NCBI RefSeq assembly: GCF_036662795.1 | Contig: NZ_JBAFWZ010000042.1 | Span: forward strand, 1 to 16,947 | Direction of reading: 5' to 3' | Source of the DNA: Lysinibacillus_B sp036662795 | Lineage (GTDB): Bacteria > Bacillota > Bacilli > Bacillales_A > Planococcaceae | Length of the DNA stretch: 16,947 bases | Shown: positions 6,473 to 12,158 of the stretch, in pieces | Numbering within the stretch: position 1 is the first letter of the stretch | How the letters are laid out: each line of letters starts with the position of its first letter | Made by a program: the position numbers and the translations under genes | Notes under the pieces: generated by a model | Told to the model about the DNA's origin: nothing | The model's input: only the letters and a program-made list of their open reading frames with translations | Database searches by the model: none

Positions 6473-6527
6473 TTTACATATAACCGTTATCGGTTATAAT
6501 TAAAGTAACAAACCGATAACGGTTATA
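6473..6527 (+). promoter_or_regulatory. strong promoter with two inverted copies of a 17-bp operator
   Basis: A -35 TTTACA (6473-6478) lies 16 bases before a consensus -10 TATAAT (6495-6500). TATAACCGTTATCGGTT (6479-6495) fills the spacer, and its exact inverse complement AACCGATAACGGTTATA (6511-6527) covers the start region. Each copy is itself a dyad of the form AACCG-N4-CGGTT. Such an arrangement implies tight repression by a dimer bound at both sites. It drives 6545-7741; the HTH protein at the end of that operon is a candidate regulator. Confidence 0.8.
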
Positions 6528-6544
6528 AAAGGGGAGTATAAAAA

Positions 6545-6937
6545 ATGAACGTAATGAAAAAAGCTTGGGAAATCGCTAAAAAAGGTGCTGCAAAATTCGG
6601 TGGTTCTGTAAAATCTTACTTCGCACAATCTTTAAAAATGGCTTGGGTTATCGTTAAAAATGAAGCTGGCGCAGTAAATGCTAACGAATTAGTGACTGTA
6701 TTAAAATATGGTAACTCACAGGCTTACATCGCAGTACCAGCTGATGTAGATGCTAAAGTTTTAAATTGCTTAGATATTGTTGTTAACCCTATGGAAAAGC
6801 CGCTTGCTAAAAAAACTGGCGAAATGTACCGAGTATATTTAGTGCCAACTGATGTAGTTAAAGTTATCGTTGACGGAACTACTTACAAATACAAAGTAAC
6901 TAACGATGGTAAAGTATTTTTCAACGGAGTTGCATAA
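6545..6937 (+). CDS. 130-aa protein with phage-type AWEIAKK N-terminal helices
   Basis: ATG 6545 follows AAAAGGGGAGTATAAAA behind the double-operator promoter. The first 40 residues form amphipathic helices (MKKAWEIAKKGAAKFGG, YFAQSLKMAWVIVKN), a pattern I recall from the N-termini of several Firmicute phage and plasmid proteins, without an assigned function. The rest is beta-rich (VTVLKYGNSQAYIAVPADV, YRVYLVPTDVVKVIVDGTTY). No catalytic or membrane motif. Its codons look plainer and more uniform than those of its neighbours, which fits strong expression. Its stop overlaps the next start (TAATG). Confidence 0.7.
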   Translation: MNVMKKAWEIAKKGAAKFGGSVKSYFAQSLKMAWVIVKNEAGAVNANELVTVLKYGNSQAYIAVPADVDAKVLNCLDIVVNPMEKPLAKKTGEMYRVYLVPTDVVKVIVDGTTYKYKVTNDGKVFFNGVA

Positions 6938-7407
6938 TGCGATTAGTCGACTTAACAGATAAACGTTTCGGCATGTTAAAAGTGCTGAAACGTGCCGATT
7001 ACAACAAAGGTAAAAATGTTGTATGGGTATGCCAGTGCGATTGCGGTAATGTCGTGGATAAGGTCGGAAATTATTTAAAGACTGGAGACACTCAATCTTG
7101 CGGTTGCTATAAAAAACGAAACGAGCAGACAAACTTACGCGATCAATACGATGCAAAGCGTGTCGATGGTGTCGCTAAACAACTTTTTAAAGACAAAGTT
7201 CCGCGTAAAGATAGCAGTACCGGATTTCGAGGTGTAAGTAAATATTATACACGTAAATCCAAAGAGCTACGTTACCGAGCTTGGATTACAGTCGCTGGAG
7301 AACGTAAATATAAATCAGGGTTTTTAACAGCAGAGGACGCTTATTATAAAGGTCGTTTATGGCTTGAACAAAAATACTTACCAAAAGGGGACAATACAAA
7401 TGCGTAA
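6937..7407 (+). CDS. zinc-ribbon/AP2-domain DNA-binding protein
   Basis: ATG 6937 overlaps the upstream stop. Residues 5-57 follow the pattern of a phage zinc-ribbon module: LTDKRFGMLKVLKR, then CQCDCG (C32, C34, C36) and SCGC (C55, C57). Residues 97-150 form an AP2/ERF-like domain starting GFRGVSKYYTR and continuing through YRAWITVAGERKYKSGFLTA to the helix AYYKGRLWLEQKYL. This architecture is known in phage proteins and in homing-endonuclease relatives. No HNH catalytic motif is seen here, so a DNA-binding rather than a cutting role is likelier. It shares an operon with 6545 and 7400. Confidence 0.85.
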   Translation: MRLVDLTDKRFGMLKVLKRADYNKGKNVVWVCQCDCGNVVDKVGNYLKTGDTQSCGCYKKRNEQTNLRDQYDAKRVDGVAKQLFKDKVPRKDSSTGFRGVSKYYTRKSKELRYRAWITVAGERKYKSGFLTAEDAYYKGRLWLEQKYLPKGDNTNA

Positions 7408-7741
7408 AAATATCGAAGCGTTAATTAATAGCGGCTTGTCAGCTTATCGAGTTAGTAAGGATACAGGGATTCCAAATAATACAGTTGTGCGTATATTTAG
7501 CGGTGAAGCAAAAGTTGATAACATTACACTAAAAAACGCTGAAATTTTATCGGGTTATTGGGAAGGATTAGATTTTGTTAAAGATATGGGAATTATTGGA
7601 ATCGAAGGTGTTGAATATTATACATTCCCAGCGGATTATTATGAAAATGAAGCTGCCGCATCAAAAGACGGTTATTACTGGGATGATGAAGTAGACCGTT
7701 GGACGAAGCGGATCGTTGATGAAACAACAACTATTTTTTAA
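7400..7741 (+). CDS. 113-aa helix-turn-helix protein
   Basis: Start set at ATG 7400, nine bases after AAAAGGGG; it overlaps the end of the AP2 gene by eight bases. Residues 5-50 form a compact HTH of Cro/XRE type: INSGLSAYRVSKDTGIPNNT, with recognition helix NTVVRIFSGEAKV and the scaffold helix after it. The C-terminal half is acidic and tyrosine-rich (EYYTFPADYYENEA), perhaps a dimer or protein-contact region. As the last gene of an operon behind a double operator, it may be the repressor of that promoter. Confidence 0.75.
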   Translation: MRKNIEALINSGLSAYRVSKDTGIPNNTVVRIFSGEAKVDNITLKNAEILSGYWEGLDFVKDMGIIGIEGVEYYTFPADYYENEAAASKDGYYWDDEVDRWTKRIVDETTTIF

Positions 7742-7810
7742 ATAATTTACTCAGCATAACGTCAAAAGAAATTAGTCTTAAAAACGATTGTTAATGAGAC
7801 GAATAAAAGA

Positions 7811-7843
7811 GCAGCCTTTTTAAATAAAAAAGGGCTGTTTTTT
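7811..7843 (+). terminator. terminator after the 6545-7741 operon
   Basis: GCAGCCTTTTT pairs with AAAAAGGGCTGT with one bulged base, followed by TTTTTT. It lies about 70 bases after the HTH gene stop and isolates that operon from 7928. Confidence 0.8.
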
Positions 7844-7927
7844 AGTATCTTTACTAGTGTTATCCGCAAAGTATCATGATATACTTAAATTGGGTATTTT
7901 GAAACTATTTTAAAGGGGATGGAATAA

Positions 7928-8317
7928 ATGATAATTGTAATTACTGGAGCAGTAGGACAAGGGAAAACAATTTACATGTCTTATTTGGCAAATGAGATTG
8001 CAACAGAACAAAATATGAAATTGTATTCGAATTATCGGCTTTTAAATTCGAGTGACGTTAATCTTTATGAAAAAGGTAGTGTTATTGCAATTGATGAAGC
8101 GCAATATTCAACTATTCTTTTCGATAATCACGAGGAAAACACATTGATAGTAGCGGTACACGATGCGAATTGGTTAAAGCTACCGAAAGATGCTGTAATT
8201 ATTAATGTACAGCGTGAAAACGATATAATCATAGCTTCCAATGGAGATGAAATTTCGATAAGTGAACATTGTCATTTGTACGATGCATTTGAACCAGCAT
8301 ACAAATGCACTGTTTAA
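7928..8317 (+). CDS. minimal Zot-like P-loop ATPase, second copy
   Basis: ATG 7928 follows AAAGGGGATGGAATAA. At 129 aa it has Walker A GAVGQGKT (residues 7-14), the same LYSNY signature as the large ATPase (32-36) and Walker B VIAIDEAQ (52-59). It then stops shortly after a strand VIINVQREND, lacking the second half of the ATPase core present in 3387-4091. It is therefore a shortened relative, not a fragment: its own ribosome site and stop are intact. It sits next to a resolvase and a lipoprotein, away from the assembly operon. It may act with the main ATPase as a mixed oligomer, or interfere with it (for example against a related phage). Both are inference. Confidence 0.8.
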   Translation: MIIVITGAVGQGKTIYMSYLANEIATEQNMKLYSNYRLLNSSDVNLYEKGSVIAIDEAQYSTILFDNHEENTLIVAVHDANWLKLPKDAVIINVQRENDIIIASNGDEISISEHCHLYDAFEPAYKCTV

Positions 8318-8332
8318 GGAGTGGTTTAATAA

Positions 8333-8881
8333 ATGTTAATAGGGTATGCGCGTGTATCTCGCACAGATCAAGAACTACGCTTGCAGCTTGACGCGCTCAC
8401 GAATGCAGGTTGCATTAAAATTTTTGAAGAAAAGGTTTCTGGAAAGGATCGTTCACGCCCCGAATTAGATAACATGTTGGCTATGTTAAGACCAGGTGAC
8501 ACTATTGTAGTTTGGAAGTTAGACCGAATAGGGCGCAGCATGAAACATTTAATAGAGTTGATGGAGTTCTTTGATAAAAACGAAGTTAATTTTATATCAC
8601 TCCAGGAGAATATAGACACTAGCACAGCGACAGGAAGAATGCTTTTTCACATAATGGCAGCGCTCGCGCAATTTGAGAGGGAAATGATTCAAGAGCGAAC
8701 ACAGGCAGGATTATCCGCAGCCAGGGCGAGAGGTCGGGTTGGTGGTCAACCGAGGATCAATAATAAAAAAATAGATCAAGCTATCAAAATGTACAATAGC
8801 AAGGATTTTTCCATTAAAGAAATTTGTGACACTGTAGGAATTTCAAAAGCTACCTTGTACCGCTATCTAAAAAAGGAGTGA
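8333..8881 (+). CDS. small serine resolvase/invertase
   Basis: A standard 182-aa serine recombinase. The N-terminus is IGYARVSR with nucleophile S9 and catalytic R7. LDRIGRS supplies R65 and R68. The dimer helix follows (MAALAQFEREMIQERTQAGL), and a C-terminal helix-turn-helix (FSIKEICDTVGISKATLYRY, 159-178) binds DNA. Length and domains fit Tn3-type resolvases and Hin-type invertases, not large integrases. On a circular element the likely job is resolving dimers. The tandem 25-bp palindromes at 11639-11704 are candidate sites. AAGGAGTGG lies upstream of ATG 8333. Confidence 0.93.
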   Translation: MLIGYARVSRTDQELRLQLDALTNAGCIKIFEEKVSGKDRSRPELDNMLAMLRPGDTIVVWKLDRIGRSMKHLIELMEFFDKNEVNFISLQENIDTSTATGRMLFHIMAALAQFEREMIQERTQAGLSAARARGRVGGQPRINNKKIDQAIKMYNSKDFSIKEICDTVGISKATLYRYLKKE

Positions 8882-8890
8882 TAAATTGAA

Positions 8891-9286
8891 ATGAAAAATT
8901 TAATTTTATTCTCACTATTATTAATCAATGTACTGTTATTGGTTGCATGTGAAGAAAAAAAAGAAGAAGTTACTACCAATGAAGAATTAATTATAAATAT
9001 TGAGCCATTTGATAAATCAGGATTTTTAGAAACTCCTTATTACATTGTTGAAACAGACGTTCAGACGTACACCGTACATGAGCCGATTTATGAAAATGCA
9101 GTTATAAACAATGATGCTACCGAAGATAAAATGATTACTATAGATGGGGAGAGAAGATCCGACATAAAATTGCATCTAACTTCTGAAACATACAAAAAAT
9201 TGAGTAAAGAGTATGCTGAAGTTACAGGAGCTACATTGAGGAAAGATGGTCTTTCACTAGAAAAATATATAGAAGAAAACTACTAA
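8891..9286 (+). CDS. 131-aa membrane lipoprotein
   Basis: ATG 8891 with AAGGAGTGATAAATTGAA upstream. The N-terminus is a lipoprotein signal, MKNLILFSLLLINVLLLVAC, with lipobox LVAC and modified cysteine C20, followed by an acidic, lysine-rich spacer (EEKKEEV). The mature 110 residues have mixed beta and helix (YYIVETDVQTYTVHEPIYEN, RRSDIKLHLTSETYKKLS) and no known domain. It is probably exported and held on the outer face of the membrane. Lipoproteins carried by phages often block superinfection; that role would fit here but is not shown by the sequence. Confidence 0.8.
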   Translation: MKNLILFSLLLINVLLLVACEEKKEEVTTNEELIINIEPFDKSGFLETPYYIVETDVQTYTVHEPIYENAVINNDATEDKMITIDGERRSDIKLHLTSETYKKLSKEYAEVTGATLRKDGLSLEKYIEENY

Positions 9287-9310
9287 GATATTCGATGGGG
9301 AGTGGTTGAA

Positions 9311-9478
9311 ATGGTATTAGACGTTTTGTATACAATTAGTGCCGTTTTATTGTTTTTTAGTGCAGCTCAAATGTTTTTAAGAGCAATGAAAAATAAGGAC
9401 TATAAAATTTATTTGAAAATCTATGCGGTTTCGGCTTTGGTTCTCTTACCTGTTGTATTTATTAAGAATTTCACTTGA
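9311..9478 (+). CDS. 55-aa two-span membrane protein
   Basis: ATG 9311 follows GGGGAGTGGTTGAA, closely like the ribosome site before 8333. The protein has two hydrophobic segments, at about residues 5-22 (LYTISAVLLFFSAAQMFL) and 37-52 (YAVSALVLLPVVFI), joined by a basic loop (RAMKNKDYKIY). It follows the lipoprotein gene by 24 bases and is probably cotranscribed. Unknown function; a partner of the lipoprotein is possible. Confidence 0.6.
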   Translation: MVLDVLYTISAVLLFFSAAQMFLRAMKNKDYKIYLKIYAVSALVLLPVVFIKNFT

Positions 9479-9489
9479 AGCAATATAGC

Positions 9490-9520
9490 GAATTGAATTC
9501 GAATAGATTAGAATGAATTC
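9490..9520. repeat. GAAT-phased repeats, cluster 1
   Basis: GAAT units start at 9490, 9501 and 9511 (spacings 11 and 10), with ATTC complements. The block lies just upstream of the gene at 9540, where a self-regulating or centromere-binding protein would act. Confidence 0.6.
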
Positions 9521-9539
9521 AAAAGGGGCGTGATACGGC

Positions 9540-10241
9540 GTGGAAGAGCATTTGGAATTGGATATGTTGGTTAGCGACTTTGTAGAGGTTGTGAAGCAGC
9601 AGCAACTATCCAACGAAAGCATTCGTAAAATTCTAGTCGATTTAGGAGAAACACTTTCAAAAAATTCTATATCAAACATTTATACGGTTTCTGGATATGA
9701 AGTGCTAGACAGTCGGAAAAAGATAATCGAGCCTACAGAAAGCGCGAACGATAAAATGACGTTAAGAGAAGCTGTTCAGTTAGCGAGATCGTTACGTATG
9801 CAGCATGAAAAAACGGCAGTCAAGAAGCCAAAAGAGAAGGTACAAAAAGAGATAAAGCCCGTAGTGATAGACACAAGAAGAACAGACCAGGAACAATTAC
9901 CGAATGAATTCGCGGGGCGAATCCCATCGAATCCATTTGAGATAGATAGAGCAGCAGAAGCAACAGAGTTTATATTAGCTGCCCTTGATCTAACACAAAA
10001 TGAATTAGAATCTATTAAGAATCTAATCTATTCAAATAACGAATCTAGTTCGAATCTAATCGAATCCAATTCGATTTATGAAGCAATTAAGCAGCTTGGC
10101 GGAAGAGATCGTAAGAATAAGACTTATTACATTTCAGAAGAGATTATTAATTTAGTAGCGGAATTTGCAGAAGGTAAGTCAGTGAAGGTAAGTCAATTCG
10201 TTGAAATCGCTATGTTGGATGCTATTAAAAAATATCAGTGA
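9540..10241 (+). CDS. 233-aa protein with C-terminal ribbon-helix-helix domain, possible single-protein partition factor
   Basis: GTG 9540 follows AAAAGGGGCGTGATACGGC. The N-terminal 60 residues are helical (MLVSDFVEVVKQQQL, IRKILVDLGETL), then comes a basic, flexible middle (KKPKEKVQKEIKP). Residues 195-231 form a clear ribbon-helix-helix: strand KTYYISE, helix EIINLVAEFAEG, helix VSQFVEIAMLDAIKKY. This is the domain of ParR/ParG-type centromere binders and CopG repressors. No ParA or ParM motor is encoded here, so it would be a one-protein stability system or a repressor. Phased GAATCTA repeats lie before, inside and after the gene; those inside encode the linker ESSSNLIESNS. It lies directly upstream of the replication region. 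Confidence 0.75.
   Translation: MEEHLELDMLVSDFVEVVKQQQLSNESIRKILVDLGETLSKNSISNIYTVSGYEVLDSRKKIIEPTESANDKMTLREAVQLARSLRMQHEKTAVKKPKEKVQKEIKPVVIDTRRTDQEQLPNEFAGRIPSNPFEIDRAAEATEFILAALDLTQNELESIKNLIYSNNESSSNLIESNSIYEAIKQLGGRDRKNKTYYISEEIINLVAEFAEGKSVKVSQFVEIAMLDAIKKYQ
9902..9935. repeat. GAAT-phased repeats, cluster 2 (inside the gene)
   Basis: GAAT units start at 9902, 9919 and 9929, the last two as GAATCCC and GAATCCA, 10 bases apart. They lie within the coding sequence. Confidence 0.5.
10002..10073. repeat. GAATCTA phased repeats, main cluster (inside the gene)
   Basis: GAATCTA starts at 10008, 10019, 10041 and 10052, with GAATTAG at 10002 and GAATCCA at 10062: spacings of 11, 22, 11 and 10, close to one or two helical turns. 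The 16-mer CGAATCTAATCGAATC at 10051-10066 recurs exactly at 10251-10266. Helical phasing suggests protein binding on one DNA face, as in plasmid centromeres or iterons. Confidence 0.7.
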
Positions 10242-10268
10242 ATCCAGGGGCGAATCTAATCGAATCTA
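10240..10268. repeat. GAATCTA phased repeats, cluster 4 (downstream)
   Basis: GAATCCA at 10240 (overlapping the stop codon) and GAATCTA at 10252 and 10262, 12 and 10 bases apart. It includes the exact 16-bp repeat shared with 10051-10066. Confidence 0.65.
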
Positions 10269-10344
10269 TAATGCAGCAGCGCATTAAATGATTGAGAAAA
10301 ATAGTAATTTCAAAAAGTAGTATGGATATATTGGTAGATTGTTG

Positions 10345-10566
10345 TATAATGAAATCAAATATTGTTCGGAAAATAAAAAAAGCGCCAGCTGTTGCTGTAA
10401 GATTTGGCGGTCTTACAACAACATTCCGTTTCGTGTTACGAGCACGAAAGGAACTTGCTGACTTATTGCTCTTATGCGTATATGGTACATCAACTTTACC
10501 GTATTTGTAAAGAGTAAATATATCACAAGCCCTTTCTTGTTTGAAACGAGAGAGGGCTTTTTCATT
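10345..10566 (+). ncRNA. structured leader or small RNA upstream of the replication gene
   Basis: The roughly 345-base gap between 10241 and 10590 has no convincing gene. It contains a consensus -10 TATAAT (10345-10350) with a poor -35. A 12-bp hairpin follows (GTTGCTGTAAGA 10391-10402 with TCTTACAACAAC 10411-10422, one mismatch), whose loop bases TGGCG (10405-10409) can also pair with upstream CGCCA (10383-10387) as a pseudoknot. Next is a perfect 7-bp hairpin (TTTCGTG 10429-10435 with CACGAAA 10443-10449), then a terminator. This is the form of a copy-control leader or counter-transcript locus before a plasmid rep gene. Inferred from structure only. Confidence 0.5.
10527..10566 (+). terminator. 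terminator/attenuator before the replication gene
   Basis: AAGCCCTTTCT pairs with AGAGAGGGCTT (one G-T wobble) around a TGTTTGAAACG loop, followed by TTTCATTTTT. It ends about 24 bases before the start of the 10590 gene, so readthrough would set the level of that gene. Confidence 0.8.
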
Positions 10567-10589
10567 TTTCCCGAAAGGAGTTATGGAAA

Positions 10590-11630
10590 ATGGGAGCAGC
10601 ATTACAAAGACCTACATATGAAAAGAAACGTATTTTTAATGTTAAACGAGAAAAAACGGGATGGGCATGGTTGAAAAATTACAGTAAATTTGTTGATTCT
10701 GATGATTTTGATAACAATATGGAAATGATATTAGCAGAGAAGAAAAAGCGCTTTTCTAAAGTACAGTTATGCATTCTAACTGTACTCCGCCAATTTGCTG
10801 TAAAATTCGGCGTTGTAAATTTAACACACAGAGAAATCATAAAAAAAGTACACGAAAATTACGGTCACAAAGTATGCGCTAAAACGATTACGAATCTAAC
10901 GAAAAAATTAGAATCAATGGGGATCGTCATCGTGTTCCCTGGGCAACAAAGCGATTTTCGTTATACATCGAATGTCATCGTTTTTAATCGCTATGACGAA
11001 ATGCGAGCGTATGAAATCGCCCAGCTAAAAGAGAAAGAGGAAGAAATCGAACGACTAATGATGCAAGACTTAGTTAATGCGAGTGGTGCAATGAATTTTG
11101 CTGCTAAAGCTCGCCAGTGGGCAGAAGAAAAGGCACGTAAAGAAGCAGAAGCGGAAGCAGCAGCAAAGGCAGCAGAAGAAGAAGCACAAAAACAAAAAAC
11201 ACTATATGCAAAAATGAAAGCTCATTTAGCGGCTAAAAAGATGAATATGAGCGACTTAAATACTTATGCATCTATTTTATATGGGTTCGTCAAAAAAGCG
11301 GTAGAAAGCGATTCTAAGCTATCTAAGGAGCAAGCTGAAAAGATCGCCTGGAAAGCATTCTTGGATGTTATCAGCAAAAAAGACAGTGATATTAAAAAGA
11401 ATCGTGTAGCAATGCTTAGTTATACAGTTAAGCGCCGTTTAAATGCCATTCTGAATCCAGAAGCCGCATACAGTGACCTAGAAATGAAACGTAAAGAAGC
11501 AAAAGCAAAGGGGCATTATGTAGAGCAAGTGCCTAAATGGTTTAATAAAAATGAAAATGAAGTGAACCACAGCGAAGATATTAACGTAGAGGATGAAATG
11601 GCGAGAATCGTTGCCAAGATGGGTATATAA
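10590..11630 (+). CDS. 346-aa winged-helix replication-type protein
   Basis: ATG 10590 lies nine bases after GAAAGGAG; a competing ATG at 10583 opens only a 12-codon frame. Residues 55-135 form a winged-helix DNA-binding domain: FSKVQLCILTVLRQFAVK, then VNLTHREIIKKVHENYG, the recognition helix AKTITNLTKKLESMG and a wing IVIVFPG. Residues 140-205 are a long Ala/Glu/Lys-rich coiled coil. The C-terminal part is helical (NTYASILYGFVKKAVESD, AMLSYTVKRRLNAIL). The layout resembles helix-turn-helix replication initiators of Gram-positive plasmids and phage replisome organisers. There is no HUH or tyrosine nickase motif. Its position behind a structured leader supports a Rep role, but this is inference. 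Confidence 0.65.
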   Translation: MGAALQRPTYEKKRIFNVKREKTGWAWLKNYSKFVDSDDFDNNMEMILAEKKKRFSKVQLCILTVLRQFAVKFGVVNLTHREIIKKVHENYGHKVCAKTITNLTKKLESMGIVIVFPGQQSDFRYTSNVIVFNRYDEMRAYEIAQLKEKEEEIERLMMQDLVNASGAMNFAAKARQWAEEKARKEAEAEAAAKAAEEEAQKQKTLYAKMKAHLAAKKMNMSDLNTYASILYGFVKKAVESDSKLSKEQAEKIAWKAFLDVISKKDSDIKKNRVAMLSYTVKRRLNAILNPEAAYSDLEMKRKEAKAKGHYVEQVPKWFNKNENEVNHSEDINVEDEMARIVAKMGI

Positions 11631-11638
11631 ATTGTCAG

Positions 11639-11704
11639 AATTGTCTACAAAACGTATACAATTACGGCCAAATATTCAGAATTGTATATTTTGCGTACAC
11701 AATT
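11639..11704. repeat. two tandem 25-bp palindromes (operator, iteron or resolution site)
   Basis: 11639-11663 and 11680-11704 both have the form AATTGTNTA-N7-TANACAATT and share the preceding CAG. Their centres are 41 bp apart, about four helical turns, so dimers would sit on the same face. They begin eight bases after the replication gene. Possible roles are the crossover/accessory sites of the serine resolvase, Rep-binding origin sites, or operators. Confidence 0.7.
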
Positions 11705-11780
11705 TTCCCATCCCCCACTCTTATCTTAAATCTATGTTTATAAGCTAATAATCATATTTTATATATACGTATGCGCTTCG

Positions 11781-11823
11781 CTTCTTCGGAAAGAAGGAAG
11801 GAATACGAGCAAGCTCGCATTCC
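11781..11823. repeat. two adjacent hairpins between convergent genes
   Basis: CTTCTT (11781-11786) pairs with AAGAAG (11791-11796). GGAATACGAGC (11800-11810) pairs with GCTCGCATTCC (11813-11823) with one mismatch. The 11-mer TGCGCTTCGCT occurs just before them (11772-11782) and again at 11865-11875. Confidence 0.6.
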
Positions 11824-11840
11824 AGGCGCTACGCTTATTA

Positions 11841-11865
11841 AAAAAGCCCGACAAGTCGGTCTTTT
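11841..11865. terminator. bidirectional terminator between convergent genes
   Basis: AAAAAGCCCGA pairs with TCGGTCTTTT around CAAG. It has A-runs and T-runs on both sides, so it can end transcripts from the replication gene (+) and from the minus-strand gene at 12159. Confidence 0.65.
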
Positions 11866-12126
11866 GCGCTTCGCTACGCTACGCTTTAGATAGTTATTGC
11901 AAAGGAAAAACGCCAGGACTACCAGAAGGACAAGTGTATTTGTTTTTCATTTGCAAAGATGCAGCTGCGCAAGCATGCCTTTGGTGGTCCGGGAAATCAA
12001 GTATATTTTCTAAATAAATTTATGGGATTGCCATGTATATTTTGAGTGAAAAAGATTCCTGGTGTTGTTTAAGCACAAGATCATTTTCGTTCGAAGGAGA
12101 ATCTAGGGCGTTTATTTCTTTTTTTT
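11866..12126. other. non-coding stretch without a recognised gene
   Basis: I see no gene with a ribosome site here. There is a CGCTACGCT-rich start, two TTGCAAAG direct repeats (from 11897 and 11951), the palindrome GCAGCTGC, and a weak long inverted pair (GGACTACCA with TGGTGGTCC). The rest is AT-rich. Similar short motifs CAAGTGTATTT, CAAGTATATTT and CCATGTATATTT occur at roughly 30-70 base intervals. Confidence 0.4.
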
Positions 12127-12158
12127 CGGCGGCGGCGGGCGGGGGGCGCGCGCCGCTG
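12127..12158 (+). other. G-rich tract, possible G-quadruplex
   Basis: A 32-base tract of only G and C but for one T (12157) inside AT-rich DNA: CGGCGGCGGCGGGCGGGGGG followed by CGCGCGCCGCTG. At least five G-runs separated by single C bases could fold as a G-quadruplex on the + strand, and the CGCGCG part can form a hairpin. It follows a T-run and directly abuts the end of the minus-strand gene. Confidence 0.65.

Noticed and set aside
7858..7868. DnaA-box-like TTATCCGCA
   Set aside because: A single site with one mismatch and no cluster around it.
10002..10073. CRISPR array
   Set aside because: The repeat units are only 7 bases and helically spaced, with no spacers and no cas genes.
10292..10510. 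72-codon open frame in the leader of the replication gene
   Set aside because: No ribosome site, composition unlike a protein, and it runs through paired stems; the region is better explained as structured RNA.
11639..11704. dif/Xer site for chromosomal integration
   Set aside because: The palindromes do not fit the Firmicute dif pattern I know, and there is no tyrosine recombinase here; a closed circle is supported instead.
11897..12048. Possible decayed gene, with fragments such as FGGPGNQVYFLNKF in one frame
   Set aside because: Short, no start or ribosome site, and frames do not join; it may only be chance similarity between repeated AT-rich motifs.
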